Below, piece by piece: positions 1 through 6,647 of a stretch of DNA of 6,845 bases. The stretch spans positions 1 through 6,845 of the forward strand of contig JASHUX010000346.1 in NCBI GenBank assembly GCA_030039775.1. Direction: 5' to 3'. The translations under genes and the position numbers were made by a program. The notes beneath the pieces were generated by a model, which saw only the letters and a program-made list of their open reading frames with translations, was not told where the DNA came from and made no database searches. Each line of letters starts with the position of its first letter. Positions within the stretch are counted from its first letter, which is position 1. This stretch comes from Alphaproteobacteria bacterium. GTDB lineage: Bacteria > Pseudomonadota > Alphaproteobacteria > ATCC43930 > CGMCC-115725.

Positions 1-114
<114 letters not shown>

Positions 115-1203
115 CTAGCGGGATGCCTCTTCGAGCGCGAAGAAGGCATTCAGCATCACTTGCTTGCAGTCGAGATTGACGGCATCCACCAGGGCAAAGA
201 GATCGACCAGTTTTTCCCACACCTCGACCCAACGATCAAGCGGGTGGCGGCCAAGGAATTTGGGTGCCGGTGCGTCGCAGCGCGCCGCATCGCGGATCAT
301 GCGAGCAAGCCGCGCCGGCAGGAGTTCGGCGACTAGGCGAAACGCATCGTCGGCACCATAGCGGCCGATCTTGTCGGCGAAACGATCGACGGCGCTGCCA
401 TCAAGCGCCGGCAGTTTCTCCAAAAGCGCCGTCAGTTCGCGGTCCAGCGCGACGCCGCCCATCCCGGCGAGATCGATCGCGCGGCCAATGCTGCCCTCGG
501 CGAGTTGAGCCAGACCGGCGGCTTCAGCCCCGGAAAGGGACGGTAAGTAGGTCCGGCTCAACTCTACGACGTCCTCCTCAGCCAATGGCGTCAGCGCGAG
601 GTGCCGGCAGCGCGATCGGATGGTCGGTAGCAGCCGGCCAGGGCTGACGGCGGTGATCAGCAGCAACGCCCGTTCTGATGGTTCCTCAAGCACTTTCAAA
701 AGCGCATTGGCGGCGTTGCGGTTCATCTCGTCGGCGCCGTCGACAATGACGATCCGCCAGCCCCCTTCGGCGGGGGTCAGATGCAGGAAATCGGTGATCT
801 GACGGATATCGTCGACCACGATCTCGCTGCGGCGACGCTTTCGCTTCGGGTCATAAGCTCTTTCGACTAAAAGAAGATCGGCATGCCCCCCGGACCCGAC
901 CCGGCGGAAGGCTGGATGTGCCGGGTCGATCGCAAGTAAGGCGGCCGGTGCGGCAAAGAGGCTCTGCCTTTCGCCGCCTTGCGCCAACAGGAAACGCGCG
1001 AACCGGAACGCCAACGTCGCCTTACCGATGCCGCGCGGGCCCGTCATCAGCCACGCATGCGGCAACCGGCCGGCGCGGTAAGCGGCGAGCAGCGCCGCTT
1101 CGGCGCGTTCGTGCCCGATTAGCGTGGGGTTCGCGCGCGGATCCGGCGCGGATTCGCTTTCCTCAGTTTCGGTTTCGTCTTCTTCTTCTATGTCGTCTGC
1201 CAT
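115..1203 (-). CDS. holB: DNA polymerase III subunit delta' (clamp loader)
   Basis: Delta' is part of the clamp-loader complex that opens and places the beta sliding clamp on primed DNA. The 362-residue protein has the AAA+ layout: the sequence LPHAWLMTGPRGIGKATLAF (residues 47-66) with Walker A at G55-A62, a Walker B-like strand IVIVDGADEMN near 151-161, the helix ANALLKVLEEP near 165-175, and the SRC arginine-finger motif at S197-C199. The Walker A Lys (K61) is followed by Ala, not Ser/Thr. The four-cysteine zinc module of E. coli delta' is not seen. Both fit delta' as a largely structural subunit. An acidic extension (residues 2-18, mostly D/E/S/T) precedes the core. The ATG at 1203-1201 is the only Met codon before the AAA+ core; its upstream Shine-Dalgarno is weak (AGAG). 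It reads into metG 24 bases on, but is cut off from its usual neighbour tmk by an opposite-strand gene. Confidence 0.93.
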   Translation of the reverse strand: MADDIEEEDETETEESESAPDPRANPTLIGHERAEAALLAAYRAGRLPHAWLMTGPRGIGKATLAFRFARFLLAQGGERQSLFAAPAALLAIDPAHPAFRRVGSGGHADLLLVERAYDPKRKRRRSEIVVDDIRQITDFLHLTPAEGGWRIVIVDGADEMNRNAANALLKVLEEPSERALLLITAVSPGRLLPTIRSRCRHLALTPLAEEDVVELSRTYLPSLSGAEAAGLAQLAEGSIGRAIDLAGMGGVALDRELTALLEKLPALDGSAVDRFADKIGRYGADDAFRLVAELLPARLARMIRDAARCDAPAPKFLGRHPLDRWVEVWEKLVDLFALVDAVNLDCKQVMLNAFFALEEASR

Positions 1204-1303
1204 GCAATGACTCTAGCGCAATCCGCGTCTTCGGTAGATGGCGATTGCCTTTGCCGAACCCGCTTGCTTGGATGATGTAACATATCGAGGGAAGGCGACG
1301 CAG
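1204..1303. promoter_or_regulatory. Divergent intergenic region between holB and the MetE-like gene
   Basis: These 100 bases separate the starts of two genes read away from each other, so they should hold promoters for both. The holB-metG side needs one because tmk transcription is blocked by an opposite-strand gene. I see no convincing -35/-10 pair on either strand: TAACAT (1278-1283) could be a plus-strand -10, but no good -35 lies at 16-18 bases. A GANTC site (GACTC, 1209-1213) lies just before the holB start; one such site is expected by chance in a few hundred bases. Confidence 0.5.
1287..1295 (+). promoter_or_regulatory. Ribosome binding site that sets the MetE-like start
   Basis: GAGGGAAGG ends eight bases before the ATG at 1304. 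It decides between this start and an in-frame ATG at 1238, which would add 22 residues with no match to the family opening and no comparable Shine-Dalgarno. Confidence 0.75.
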
Positions 1304-2482
1304 ATGAAGCGCAGCACCGATCGCATCCGCACCACGCATACCGGCAGCCTGCCCCGGCCACCCGACGTTTTCGCGGTCATGCGGACCATCGCCGCCGGTA
1401 AACCCTACGACCATCAGGCGTATACAGCGGCGCTGACGAAGCATGTCGCCGACATCGTCAAGAAGCAGGTCGATGCCGGCATCGACGTGGTCAATGACGG
1501 CGAAGTCAGCAAGATCAGTTTCCAGCACTATCTGACCGAGCGGCTTGAGGGTTTCGAGGCGCGTGTGCCGCCGGGAGGGCTCGGCCCGCCGACCGGTCCG
1601 ATCGGACTCGACGGTGAAGACGCGAAGCTATTCCCGGACTATTATGCGAACGTCCTCAAGAACAATCCGTTTACCGATGTCGTCCCGGTTGCGCCGCGCG
1701 TCTGCGTCGGACCGATCCGCTATATCGGCCAGAAGCAGATCGCTCGCGATATCGCCAATCTCAAGGCTGCGATGACGACTGCTGGCGCAGAAGAAGGCTT
1801 CCTCCCCGCTTCGGTGCCGGTACCCGATGCGATGACCAACGAGTACTACAAAACTTACGAGGAATATTTCACCGCCTACGGCGACGCAATGCGCGTCGAA
1901 TACCAAGCGATCCTCGATGCGGGGCTGTTGCTGCAAATCGATTTTCCCCGGTTGGTGAGCGGCTGGGACGGACGCAAGGGCAAGACGCTCGCCGAGTACC
2001 GGAAATGGGCCGAGGGCCGGATCGAGCTGCTCAACCACGCGCTGCGCGGCTTCCCCGAAGACCGCATCCGGTTCCACACCTGCTACGGCGTGAACATGGG
2101 GCCGCGCGTCAGCGATCTCCAGCTAGAGGCGATTGCCGACCTAATTTTCAAGATCAAGGCGGGCGCCTATTCATTCGAGGCGGCAAATCCGCGGCACGAG
2201 CATGAATGGCGCGTGCCGGCAAAGGTCAAAGTGCCCGACGGCAAGATCCTGATTCCCGGCATGGTGACGCATTCGAATCCGATGATCGAACATCCGGAAA
2301 CGGTCGCCGATAGGATCGAGCGCTGGGCCAACGCGGCGGGACGCGAGAACCTTCTGGTCGGCAACGATTGCGGCTTCCAATCGACCGCAGGCAACACCGA
2401 AATTCCGATTACCATTGCTTGGGCCAAGCTACACGCACTGGGCGAAGGCGCCTGTATCGCGTCGAAGCGGTTATGGAGCTGA
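1304..2482 (+). CDS. MetE C-terminal-domain family methyltransferase (cobalamin-independent methionine synthase II type)
   Basis: The 392-residue protein belongs to the zinc-dependent TIM-barrel family of the MetE catalytic half, which moves a methyl or alkyl group to a thiol held by zinc. It opens with the family signature RIRTTHTGSLPRP (residues 8-20). The expected zinc ligands are all present: H258 and C260 in FHTCYG, E292 in YSFEAA and C356 in NDCGF, matching the H-x-C, E, C pattern of E. coli MetE. It is about half the length of full MetE (around 750 residues) and has no N-terminal folate-related domain. Relatives include folate-independent methionine synthases and epoxyalkane:coenzyme M transferases, so the name 'methionine synthase' is only family-level and the true acceptor and methyl donor are unknown. 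It sits against the flow of the surrounding genes, and its last 12 bases overlap the end of tmk tail-to-tail. I infer insertion into an older tmk-holB pair. Confidence 0.85.
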   Translation: MKRSTDRIRTTHTGSLPRPPDVFAVMRTIAAGKPYDHQAYTAALTKHVADIVKKQVDAGIDVVNDGEVSKISFQHYLTERLEGFEARVPPGGLGPPTGPIGLDGEDAKLFPDYYANVLKNNPFTDVVPVAPRVCVGPIRYIGQKQIARDIANLKAAMTTAGAEEGFLPASVPVPDAMTNEYYKTYEEYFTAYGDAMRVEYQAILDAGLLLQIDFPRLVSGWDGRKGKTLAEYRKWAEGRIELLNHALRGFPEDRIRFHTCYGVNMGPRVSDLQLEAIADLIFKIKAGAYSFEAANPRHEHEWRVPAKVKVPDGKILIPGMVTHSNPMIEHPETVADRIERWANAAGRENLLVGNDCGFQSTAGNTEIPITIAWAKLHALGEGACIASKRLWS

Positions 2483-3115
2483 GCTAAGCGCGACCCCGAG
2501 CCGGTCGCGCACCACGGACTTCACGGTGCGGTGTACATCGTCGATCGAACGGGCGGCATCGATGACCACGACGCGCCTCGGCTCTTCCTTGGCGATGGCA
2601 AGGAAACCGCGCCGAACACGTTTGTGGAAGTGAATGTCCTTTTGTTCGAAGCGGGTCTCGTCGCCATGGCGGGCATGCGCGCGGGTCAACCCCTCCTCCA
2701 CCGGCAGGTCGAGCAGCAACGTCAGATCGGGTATAAGATCGCCCGCGATGAGCCGGTGCAGCGCCTGCAGTGAAGGCAGTGGCACGCCGGCACCATGACC
2801 TTGATACGCGGTGGTGGAATCGGCAAATCGGTCACACAGTACCCAGTCGCCCCGTGCCAACGCTGGTATAATCGTCTCGGTCAAATGGGTGCGCCGTGCC
2901 GCCACCATAAGCAACGCCTCGTTGATACCGTCCCAGCGGCCGGGCGCGCCCTTTAACAGCAACTCCCGGATCAATTCGGCGGCTGGTGCACCTCCCGGCT
3001 CGCGCGTCGCGACCGCCTTAATGCCGGCGCTCGTCAAATCCGCCGCCAGCAACTTCGCCTGGGTCGATTTGCCCGCCCCTTCGCCGCCTTCGAATGTGAT
3101 GAAGCGGCCGCTCAG
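2471..3115 (-). CDS. tmk: Thymidylate kinase, with probable CTG start
   Basis: Tmk phosphorylates dTMP to dTDP with ATP for DNA synthesis. Motifs, counted from the CTG start: P-loop FEGGEGAGKST (8-18, K16), REPGG (38-42) for dTMP binding, DRF (95-97) followed by STTAYQG (100-106), and a LID-like basic segment after ETRFEQ. The 214 residues are normal for the family. A start at the first ordinary codon in frame (TTG, 3052) would remove the P-loop. Reading upstream in frame to the stop inside dacC, I find no ATG, GTG or TTG. The best start is CTG at 3115-3113, sharing CTGA with the dacC stop, with GGGAGAAG five bases upstream. It gives LSGRFITFEGG, a typical Tmk opening. Translation is probably coupled to dacC. 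The 3' end overlaps the opposite-strand MetE-like gene by 12 bases. Identity is certain; the start is an inference. Confidence 0.92.
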   Translation of the reverse strand: MSGRFITFEGGEGAGKSTQAKLLAADLTSAGIKAVATREPGGAPAAELIRELLLKGAPGRWDGINEALLMVAARRTHLTETIIPALARGDWVLCDRFADSTTAYQGHGAGVPLPSLQALHRLIAGDLIPDLTLLLDLPVEEGLTRAHARHGDETRFEQKDIHFHKRVRRGFLAIAKEEPRRVVVIDAARSIDDVHRTVKSVVRDRLGVALSSAP

Positions 3116-4353
3116 TGCTGCTTCTCCCAGATATACTGGGCAATGCCCTCGGCGGCGCGCGCCAACGGCCCCAGCTTTTCGACTGGTGCCATGGCGAACA
3201 GCGGATAGTCGACGGGTTCGTCATTGCCATATTCGACACGAAGCTCGCCGACTTTTTCGCCGGCGGTGACTGGCGCCTTGATTGGCCCGTCATACACGGC
3301 TGTCACCTTAAGCTCTTTATGGGGCCCGCGTGGCACCGTCATCACGATATCCCGGTCCGTCGCCACCGGGACGGTCGGTTTGTCCCCGAGCCACACCGGT
3401 GCTTGGTCGATGGCGACGCCCTTGTGCGCGGCCGTGACGTCGTCAAAGGCGCGGAAGGCCCATTCCATCAGCCGATCCGATTCCTCATCGCGCGCCTTCA
3501 TGCTCGGCAGGCCCTCAACGACAATGATAACGCGGCGACCGTCGCGGATCGCCGATCCCACGAGGCTGTAGCCGGCTTCGTCGGTGTGTCCGGTCTTAAC
3601 GCCGTCGGCCCCGATATTATGGTAGAGTAATGGGTTGCGGTTGCCTTGCTTGATGCCGTTATACGTGAACTCCTTTTCCGCTCCGAGCGCGTAAAGTTCG
3701 GGAAAATCACGGATCAGATGCTCCGACAGCGTCACCAAATCACGGGGCGACATGTAGTGGTTCGGATCGGGCAATCCGTCAACGTCCGCGAAATGGCTGT
3801 TGGTCAGGCCGAGTTCTTTTGCCGTTGCGTTCATCTCGTCGACGAAGGCGTTGGTGCTTCCCGCCAAGCCCTCGGCCAGGACAATGCAGGCATCGTTACC
3901 TGATTGGATCATCACGCCGCGCAGCAGATCGACAATCTTCACCTTGCCCGGATAGGGCACGAACATCTTCGAGCCGCCGGTCTTCCAAGCGTCTTCGCTC
4001 ACCGGCAGATCGTTATCGAGTTTTGCTTTGCCGGCCTTGATGTCGAGATAAACTTGATAGGCAGTCATGATCTTGCTCATCGACGCGGTCGGCATATGCT
4101 CGTCGGCGTTCTTGGCGAGCAGCGTCGCGCCGGAATTGTAATCAACCGCGATCGCGTAGCGCGCCTCGGTGTCGAAGGTAGGCATGCCGTTGGCGTCGGT
4201 GCCGGGTCCGCCGGGCAGGGCTGGTTCCGCGGGGTGGTGCTTTGCGGCGGCTTTCGTCTTGTCCGGCTTGGCAGCCCACGCCGATGGCGGCGCTTGCAAC
4301 GTCAGGGCGATGGCGGCTGCGGCCGTGAAGTAAAGGATTCGTACCAGCGACAT
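3112..4353 (-). CDS. dacC: D-alanyl-D-alanine carboxypeptidase (PBP5/6 family, peptidase S11)
   Basis: A periplasmic enzyme that removes the terminal D-Ala from peptidoglycan pentapeptides. Counted from the ATG at 4353, the 413-residue protein has a signal peptide (hydrophobic 5-20, likely cut after A27 at AWA), the catalytic S91-M-S-K94 tetrad, S151-G-N153 and K253-T-G255, with spacings typical of the family. A beta-rich PBP5 C-terminal domain follows (about 310-385), then a C-terminal amphipathic helix (LARAAEGIAQYIWEKQ) of the kind that anchors these enzymes to the inner membrane. A GTG twelve bases upstream is also in frame, but GTGGAG (4365-4360) looks like the Shine-Dalgarno for the ATG. 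It is 55 bases after rlpA and overlaps tmk by four bases (CTGA). The symbol dacC is by family and position; dacA or dacF would be equally fair. Confidence 0.93.
   Translation of the reverse strand: MSLVRILYFTAAAAIALTLQAPPSAWAAKPDKTKAAAKHHPAEPALPGGPGTDANGMPTFDTEARYAIAVDYNSGATLLAKNADEHMPTASMSKIMTAYQVYLDIKAGKAKLDNDLPVSEDAWKTGGSKMFVPYPGKVKIVDLLRGVMIQSGNDACIVLAEGLAGSTNAFVDEMNATAKELGLTNSHFADVDGLPDPNHYMSPRDLVTLSEHLIRDFPELYALGAEKEFTYNGIKQGNRNPLLYHNIGADGVKTGHTDEAGYSLVGSAIRDGRRVIIVVEGLPSMKARDEESDRLMEWAFRAFDDVTAAHKGVAIDQAPVWLGDKPTVPVATDRDIVMTVPRGPHKELKVTAVYDGPIKAPVTAGEKVGELRVEYGNDEPVDYPLFAMAPVEKLGPLARAAEGIAQYIWEKQH
3121..3128 (-). promoter_or_regulatory. Ribosome binding site supporting the CTG start of tmk
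   Basis: GGGAGAAG on the minus strand lies within the last codons of dacC, five bases before CTG (3115-3113). Spacing from the GGAG core is about eight bases, normal for initiation. It is the main positive evidence, besides protein alignment, that ribosomes begin at this unusual codon. Confidence 0.6.
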
Positions 4354-4408
4354 GCGCAACTCCACGTCAAAATCGCGTCCGGGAAAATAAATCCGCGGGC
4401 ATAGCTAT
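4354..4408 (-). other. rlpA-dacC intergenic gap
   Basis: This 55-base gap has an AT-rich patch (minus-strand GGATTTATTTTCCC) and an eight-base palindrome ATAGCTAT (4401-4408) next to the rlpA stop. The palindrome is too short for a terminator stem and has no T-run. I see no clear promoter, so read-through from rlpA to dacC seems likely. Confidence 0.4.
4360..4365 (-). promoter_or_regulatory. Ribosome binding site that sets the dacC start
   Basis: GTGGAG on the minus strand lies six bases before the ATG at 4353. This favours the ATG over the GTG that overlaps the site itself and would give a protein four residues longer. Confidence 0.6.
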
Positions 4409-5563
4409 TCAATCAACGACGATGCGCGCTTGTGCGATCCCGTCGGCCATGACGCGGTTAAGCAGCGCGTCCGCATCGTCCACCGATGCGACCGGCCCGA
4501 GGCGTACTCGGAAGATCGGCGCGCCGGCGCTGTTGACCCCGGAGGTGATGTTAACGGGCGAACCCAGCGACGCCAGTCGCGTCGACAGCCGCACCGCATT
4601 GTTCTGGTCGGCAAAGGCGCCGGCCTGAATATAGATTTGCGTCGGGTGCACCGGTGCGATCTCGACCTTCGCCGGCAAGGGTGGAGGCGGAGGCGCATCC
4701 GTAGCCGCGACCGCCTGCGGAGCGCCCTCCGGCTCGCCCGGCAAATCATCGATGAGATAGGGTCGATCATTCGATGCGCGCGTAGGCTGTAGCGGGGCCG
4801 CCGCCGCAATCGGTGCGTTGTCGGCGACCTTCACCTTTGCCGGCCGCGGTGCGGGCGACGGCGGGAGCGGTTGGCTCGCAACCGCAATCGCGGCCGGTTC
4901 AGGTCGCGGCCGTGGCTGCGTTTGAGGCTGAGCCGGTTGGGTATCCAGCTTGCCGCGCATGGCCTCGAGGGCGCTGACCGGCAAAGTCAACGGTGCCGAC
5001 ACGACCTCGGCTACCGCCATTCCGATGCTCGGCGGGCCGCTGGGACGACCGGCGGCGGTCGCGACAACCATCGAATCGGGCACGTCGATCTGCACACGCA
5101 CCTTGGCGGTGCCGGTTCGCTCAAAGCCCAGAAGCTGTGCCGCACGCCGCGAGACGTCGATGATACGGCCACGCGCGTACGGGCCACGATCGTTGACCCT
5201 CAGCCTGATCGACCGGCCGTTGTCTAGATTGGTGACGCGGACAACGACCGGCATCGGTAAAATGCGGTGCGCCGCGGTCAGTTCATTCAGGTCGAAGATT
5301 TCGCCGTCGGCCGTATAGCGACCGTGAAACTGCTCGCCGTACCACGAGGCGATGCCGGTTTCGTCATAGGCCCAATCCTCGCGCGGGTAATACCAGATGC
5401 CGTCGATTTGGTACGGCTTGCCGATCTTATAGTAGCCCTGGCTGTGGATGGTTTGGGCGGGCGGCGCAACGGCAGATGACGGAAGTGATGGATTTCCGCC
5501 GCAACCTACCAACACCAACCCCATGGCGGCCATGACGACCCAAGTCAGCGACCCCCGTGGCAT
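4409..5563 (-). CDS. rlpA: RlpA-family septal ring lytic transglycosylase lipoprotein (DPBB + SPOR)
   Basis: RlpA is an outer-membrane lipoprotein that cuts peptidoglycan glycan strands lacking stem peptides, often at the division site. The 384-residue protein has a lipoprotein signal with lipobox LVG-C21; Gly follows the Cys, with no Asp retention signal, so the outer membrane is expected. The double-psi beta-barrel spans about residues 68-160 (GIASWYGEQFHGRYTADGE, NDRGPYARGRIIDVS). The positions matching the P. aeruginosa active residues E120, H131 and D157 are E88, H99 and D125, with identical spacing (11 and 26). A Pro/Ala/Gln-rich linker of about 100 residues (200-300, with PPPPPLP) leads to a C-terminal SPOR domain (about 307-384, starting IYIQAGAFADQNNAVRL), which binds denuded glycan. 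It lies between the mltB-like gene (46-base gap) and dacC. The preserved active-site residues argue for an active enzyme. The Shine-Dalgarno before the ATG at 5563 is weak. Confidence 0.93.
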   Translation of the reverse strand: MPRGSLTWVVMAAMGLVLVGCGGNPSLPSSAVAPPAQTIHSQGYYKIGKPYQIDGIWYYPREDWAYDETGIASWYGEQFHGRYTADGEIFDLNELTAAHRILPMPVVVRVTNLDNGRSIRLRVNDRGPYARGRIIDVSRRAAQLLGFERTGTAKVRVQIDVPDSMVVATAAGRPSGPPSIGMAVAEVVSAPLTLPVSALEAMRGKLDTQPAQPQTQPRPRPEPAAIAVASQPLPPSPAPRPAKVKVADNAPIAAAAPLQPTRASNDRPYLIDDLPGEPEGAPQAVAATDAPPPPPLPAKVEIAPVHPTQIYIQAGAFADQNNAVRLSTRLASLGSPVNITSGVNSAGAPIFRVRLGPVASVDDADALLNRVMADGIAQARIVVD

Positions 5564-5609
5564 CTCTTGCGCCTGTATCCGTAAAGGACCTCAACCAATA
5601 GACGCGAGG
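5564..5609 (-). other. mltB-like to rlpA intergenic gap
   Basis: Forty-six bases between same-strand genes. There is no hairpin with a T-run and no clear promoter, so rlpA is probably read from a transcript starting upstream of the mltB-like gene. Confidence 0.4.
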
Positions 5610-6572
5610 CTAGCGGGATTCGTCGCCCTGGGCAAGCAATCCGACAGACGTAGCAAAGGCTTGTGAATTGTTCCAGTGAAGCAAGGTGCGGAAATTGCCG
5701 TAAACGAGTAAAGCGGGGCCGCCGTGTCCCTCCGGCATCAACAGAGACGCCCGAAGCGAGGCCGCCGGAAGGTGCCCGCCATCCGCGCGCCGGATGCCGA
5801 GACGCTCCCATTCGCGCAAGGACTTTGTAACTCCGAGTCCGACGACATTGTTCGGCAAGCTTGCCGGTGCCCGCACATAGCGGCCCCAGGTTTCGCGGTC
5901 GTTCCAGCCGAGCTTCGCCAGATAATTTGCGATCGACGCGAACACGTCAGCGCGGTCGGACCAGATGTCGGGACGACCGGTGCCGCGAAAGTTGACGGCG
6001 TAGGCGAGGAAGCTTGACGGCATGAACTGGCATTGCCCCATCGCGCCGGCCCAGGAGCCGCGCATTTGCGACGGCAGAATGCCGTCGCGCTGCACGATGC
6101 GCAACGCGGCTATCAGCTCGTGCGAAAATAATTCGCTGCGGCGGCCGTCATAGGTGAGCGTCGCGAGCGACGCGATCACCGGATAGGTGCCGGGGAATTT
6201 GCCGAAATCGGTCTCGATGCCCCACAGCGCCACAATAAAGCGCGGCTGGACATGGAAACGGCGGCCGACGCGGTCGAGCAGCACGCGGTCCTCCGCAAGA
6301 TGCTGCCTTACGCCGGCGCGGCGTTGGGCGGAATCGAGACGGCGTACATAGTCGCTGAAGGCGAGCTTGGCTTCGGGTTGCGCATGATCGAGCTCGATGA
6401 TGTGGGGGATCGGCTCGACGCTGGCCATCGCGCTGTCGAACGTCGCCGCCGAAATGCCGGCGCCCAGCGCCATGCCGCGGAACTGCGTGCGCCACTGCGC
6501 GAAGCCTTGATCCTGCGCGAACGCGCCGCCGGCAACACCGACGAACAGCAACCCAATAAAAGCCAGACGCAT
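5610..6572 (-). CDS. Lytic murein transglycosylase, MltB family (SLT_2 domain)
   Basis: This periplasmic enzyme cleaves the MurNAc-GlcNAc bond of peptidoglycan with formation of anhydro-MurNAc. The 320-residue protein has a Sec signal peptide (hydrophobic 3-17, likely cut after A19 at AFA) and no lipobox, so it is soluble in the periplasm, unlike E. coli MltB. The SLT_2 fold covers most of the mature protein (about 24-310). The catalytic Glu is E120 in ALWGIETDFGKFPG. Other family motifs are MRGSWAGAMGQCQFMPSSF (170-188), ASIANYLAKLGW (212-223) and the late GNFRTLLHWNNS (292-303). There is no C-terminal peptidoglycan-binding domain of the PG_binding_1 type. Start ATG at 6572, behind a modest AGGG. 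It heads the run mltB-like - rlpA - dacC, which suggests joint action on the cell wall. The exact subgroup name is uncertain. Confidence 0.92.
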   Translation of the reverse strand: MRLAFIGLLFVGVAGGAFAQDQGFAQWRTQFRGMALGAGISAATFDSAMASVEPIPHIIELDHAQPEAKLAFSDYVRRLDSAQRRAGVRQHLAEDRVLLDRVGRRFHVQPRFIVALWGIETDFGKFPGTYPVIASLATLTYDGRRSELFSHELIAALRIVQRDGILPSQMRGSWAGAMGQCQFMPSSFLAYAVNFRGTGRPDIWSDRADVFASIANYLAKLGWNDRETWGRYVRAPASLPNNVVGLGVTKSLREWERLGIRRADGGHLPAASLRASLLMPEGHGGPALLVYGNFRTLLHWNNSQAFATSVGLLAQGDESR

Positions 6573-6647
6573 GCCGCCCTATTGTCACGCGTTCATGACA
6601 CGCGCAATCTTGACCCTCAAACAGAATCACGAAAGGAAGGATCACTA
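6573..6647. promoter_or_regulatory. Divergent intergenic region between the mltB-like gene and the hydrolase
   Basis: These 75 bases lie between two genes read away from each other and should carry both promoters. A small dyad is present: CGCGT (6588-6592) and ACGCG (6600-6604) around seven bases, overlapping TGTCA (6583-6587) and TGACA (6596-6600). TTGACC (6610-6615) resembles a plus-strand -35, but no -10 lies 16-18 bases downstream. A GANTC site (GAATC) is at 6624-6628. The dyad may be an operator, but it is short. Confidence 0.45.
6632..6640 (+). promoter_or_regulatory. Ribosome binding site of the alpha/beta hydrolase
   Basis: AAAGGAAGG ends seven bases before the ATG at 6648. It is one of the strongest Shine-Dalgarno sequences in the window and fixes the start of this truncated gene. 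Confidence 0.75.

Noticed and set aside
264..647. Plus-strand open frame of 127 codons opposite holB
   Set aside because: Arg/Pro/Ser-rich shadow of holB with no motif.
1209..1213. GANTC (CcrM-type) methylation site before holB, and another at 6624-6628
   Set aside because: A four-base specificity site occurs often by chance; two sites in intergenic DNA do not show cell-cycle control.
1238..1303. Upstream in-frame ATG extending the MetE-like protein by 22 residues
   Set aside because: The family opening RIRTTHTGSLPRP comes right after the ATG at 1304, which has the better Shine-Dalgarno.
3115..3630. Plus-strand open frame of 171 codons opposite dacC
   Set aside because: It lies entirely antisense to a well-supported gene, has no recognisable motif, and long antisense frames are expected in GC-rich DNA.
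3904..4404. Plus-strand open frame of 166 codons opposite the dacC 5' end
   Set aside because: Antisense to a gene with all its catalytic motifs; Gly/Arg-rich translation without domain features.
4401..4408. Palindrome ATAGCTAT after the rlpA stop as a terminator
   Set aside because: Four-base arms, AT-rich, no loop and no T-run.
6610..6615. TTGACC as a -35 box for the hydrolase
   Set aside because: No TATAAT-like hexamer at 16-18 bases downstream; the expected place is occupied by the Shine-Dalgarno.
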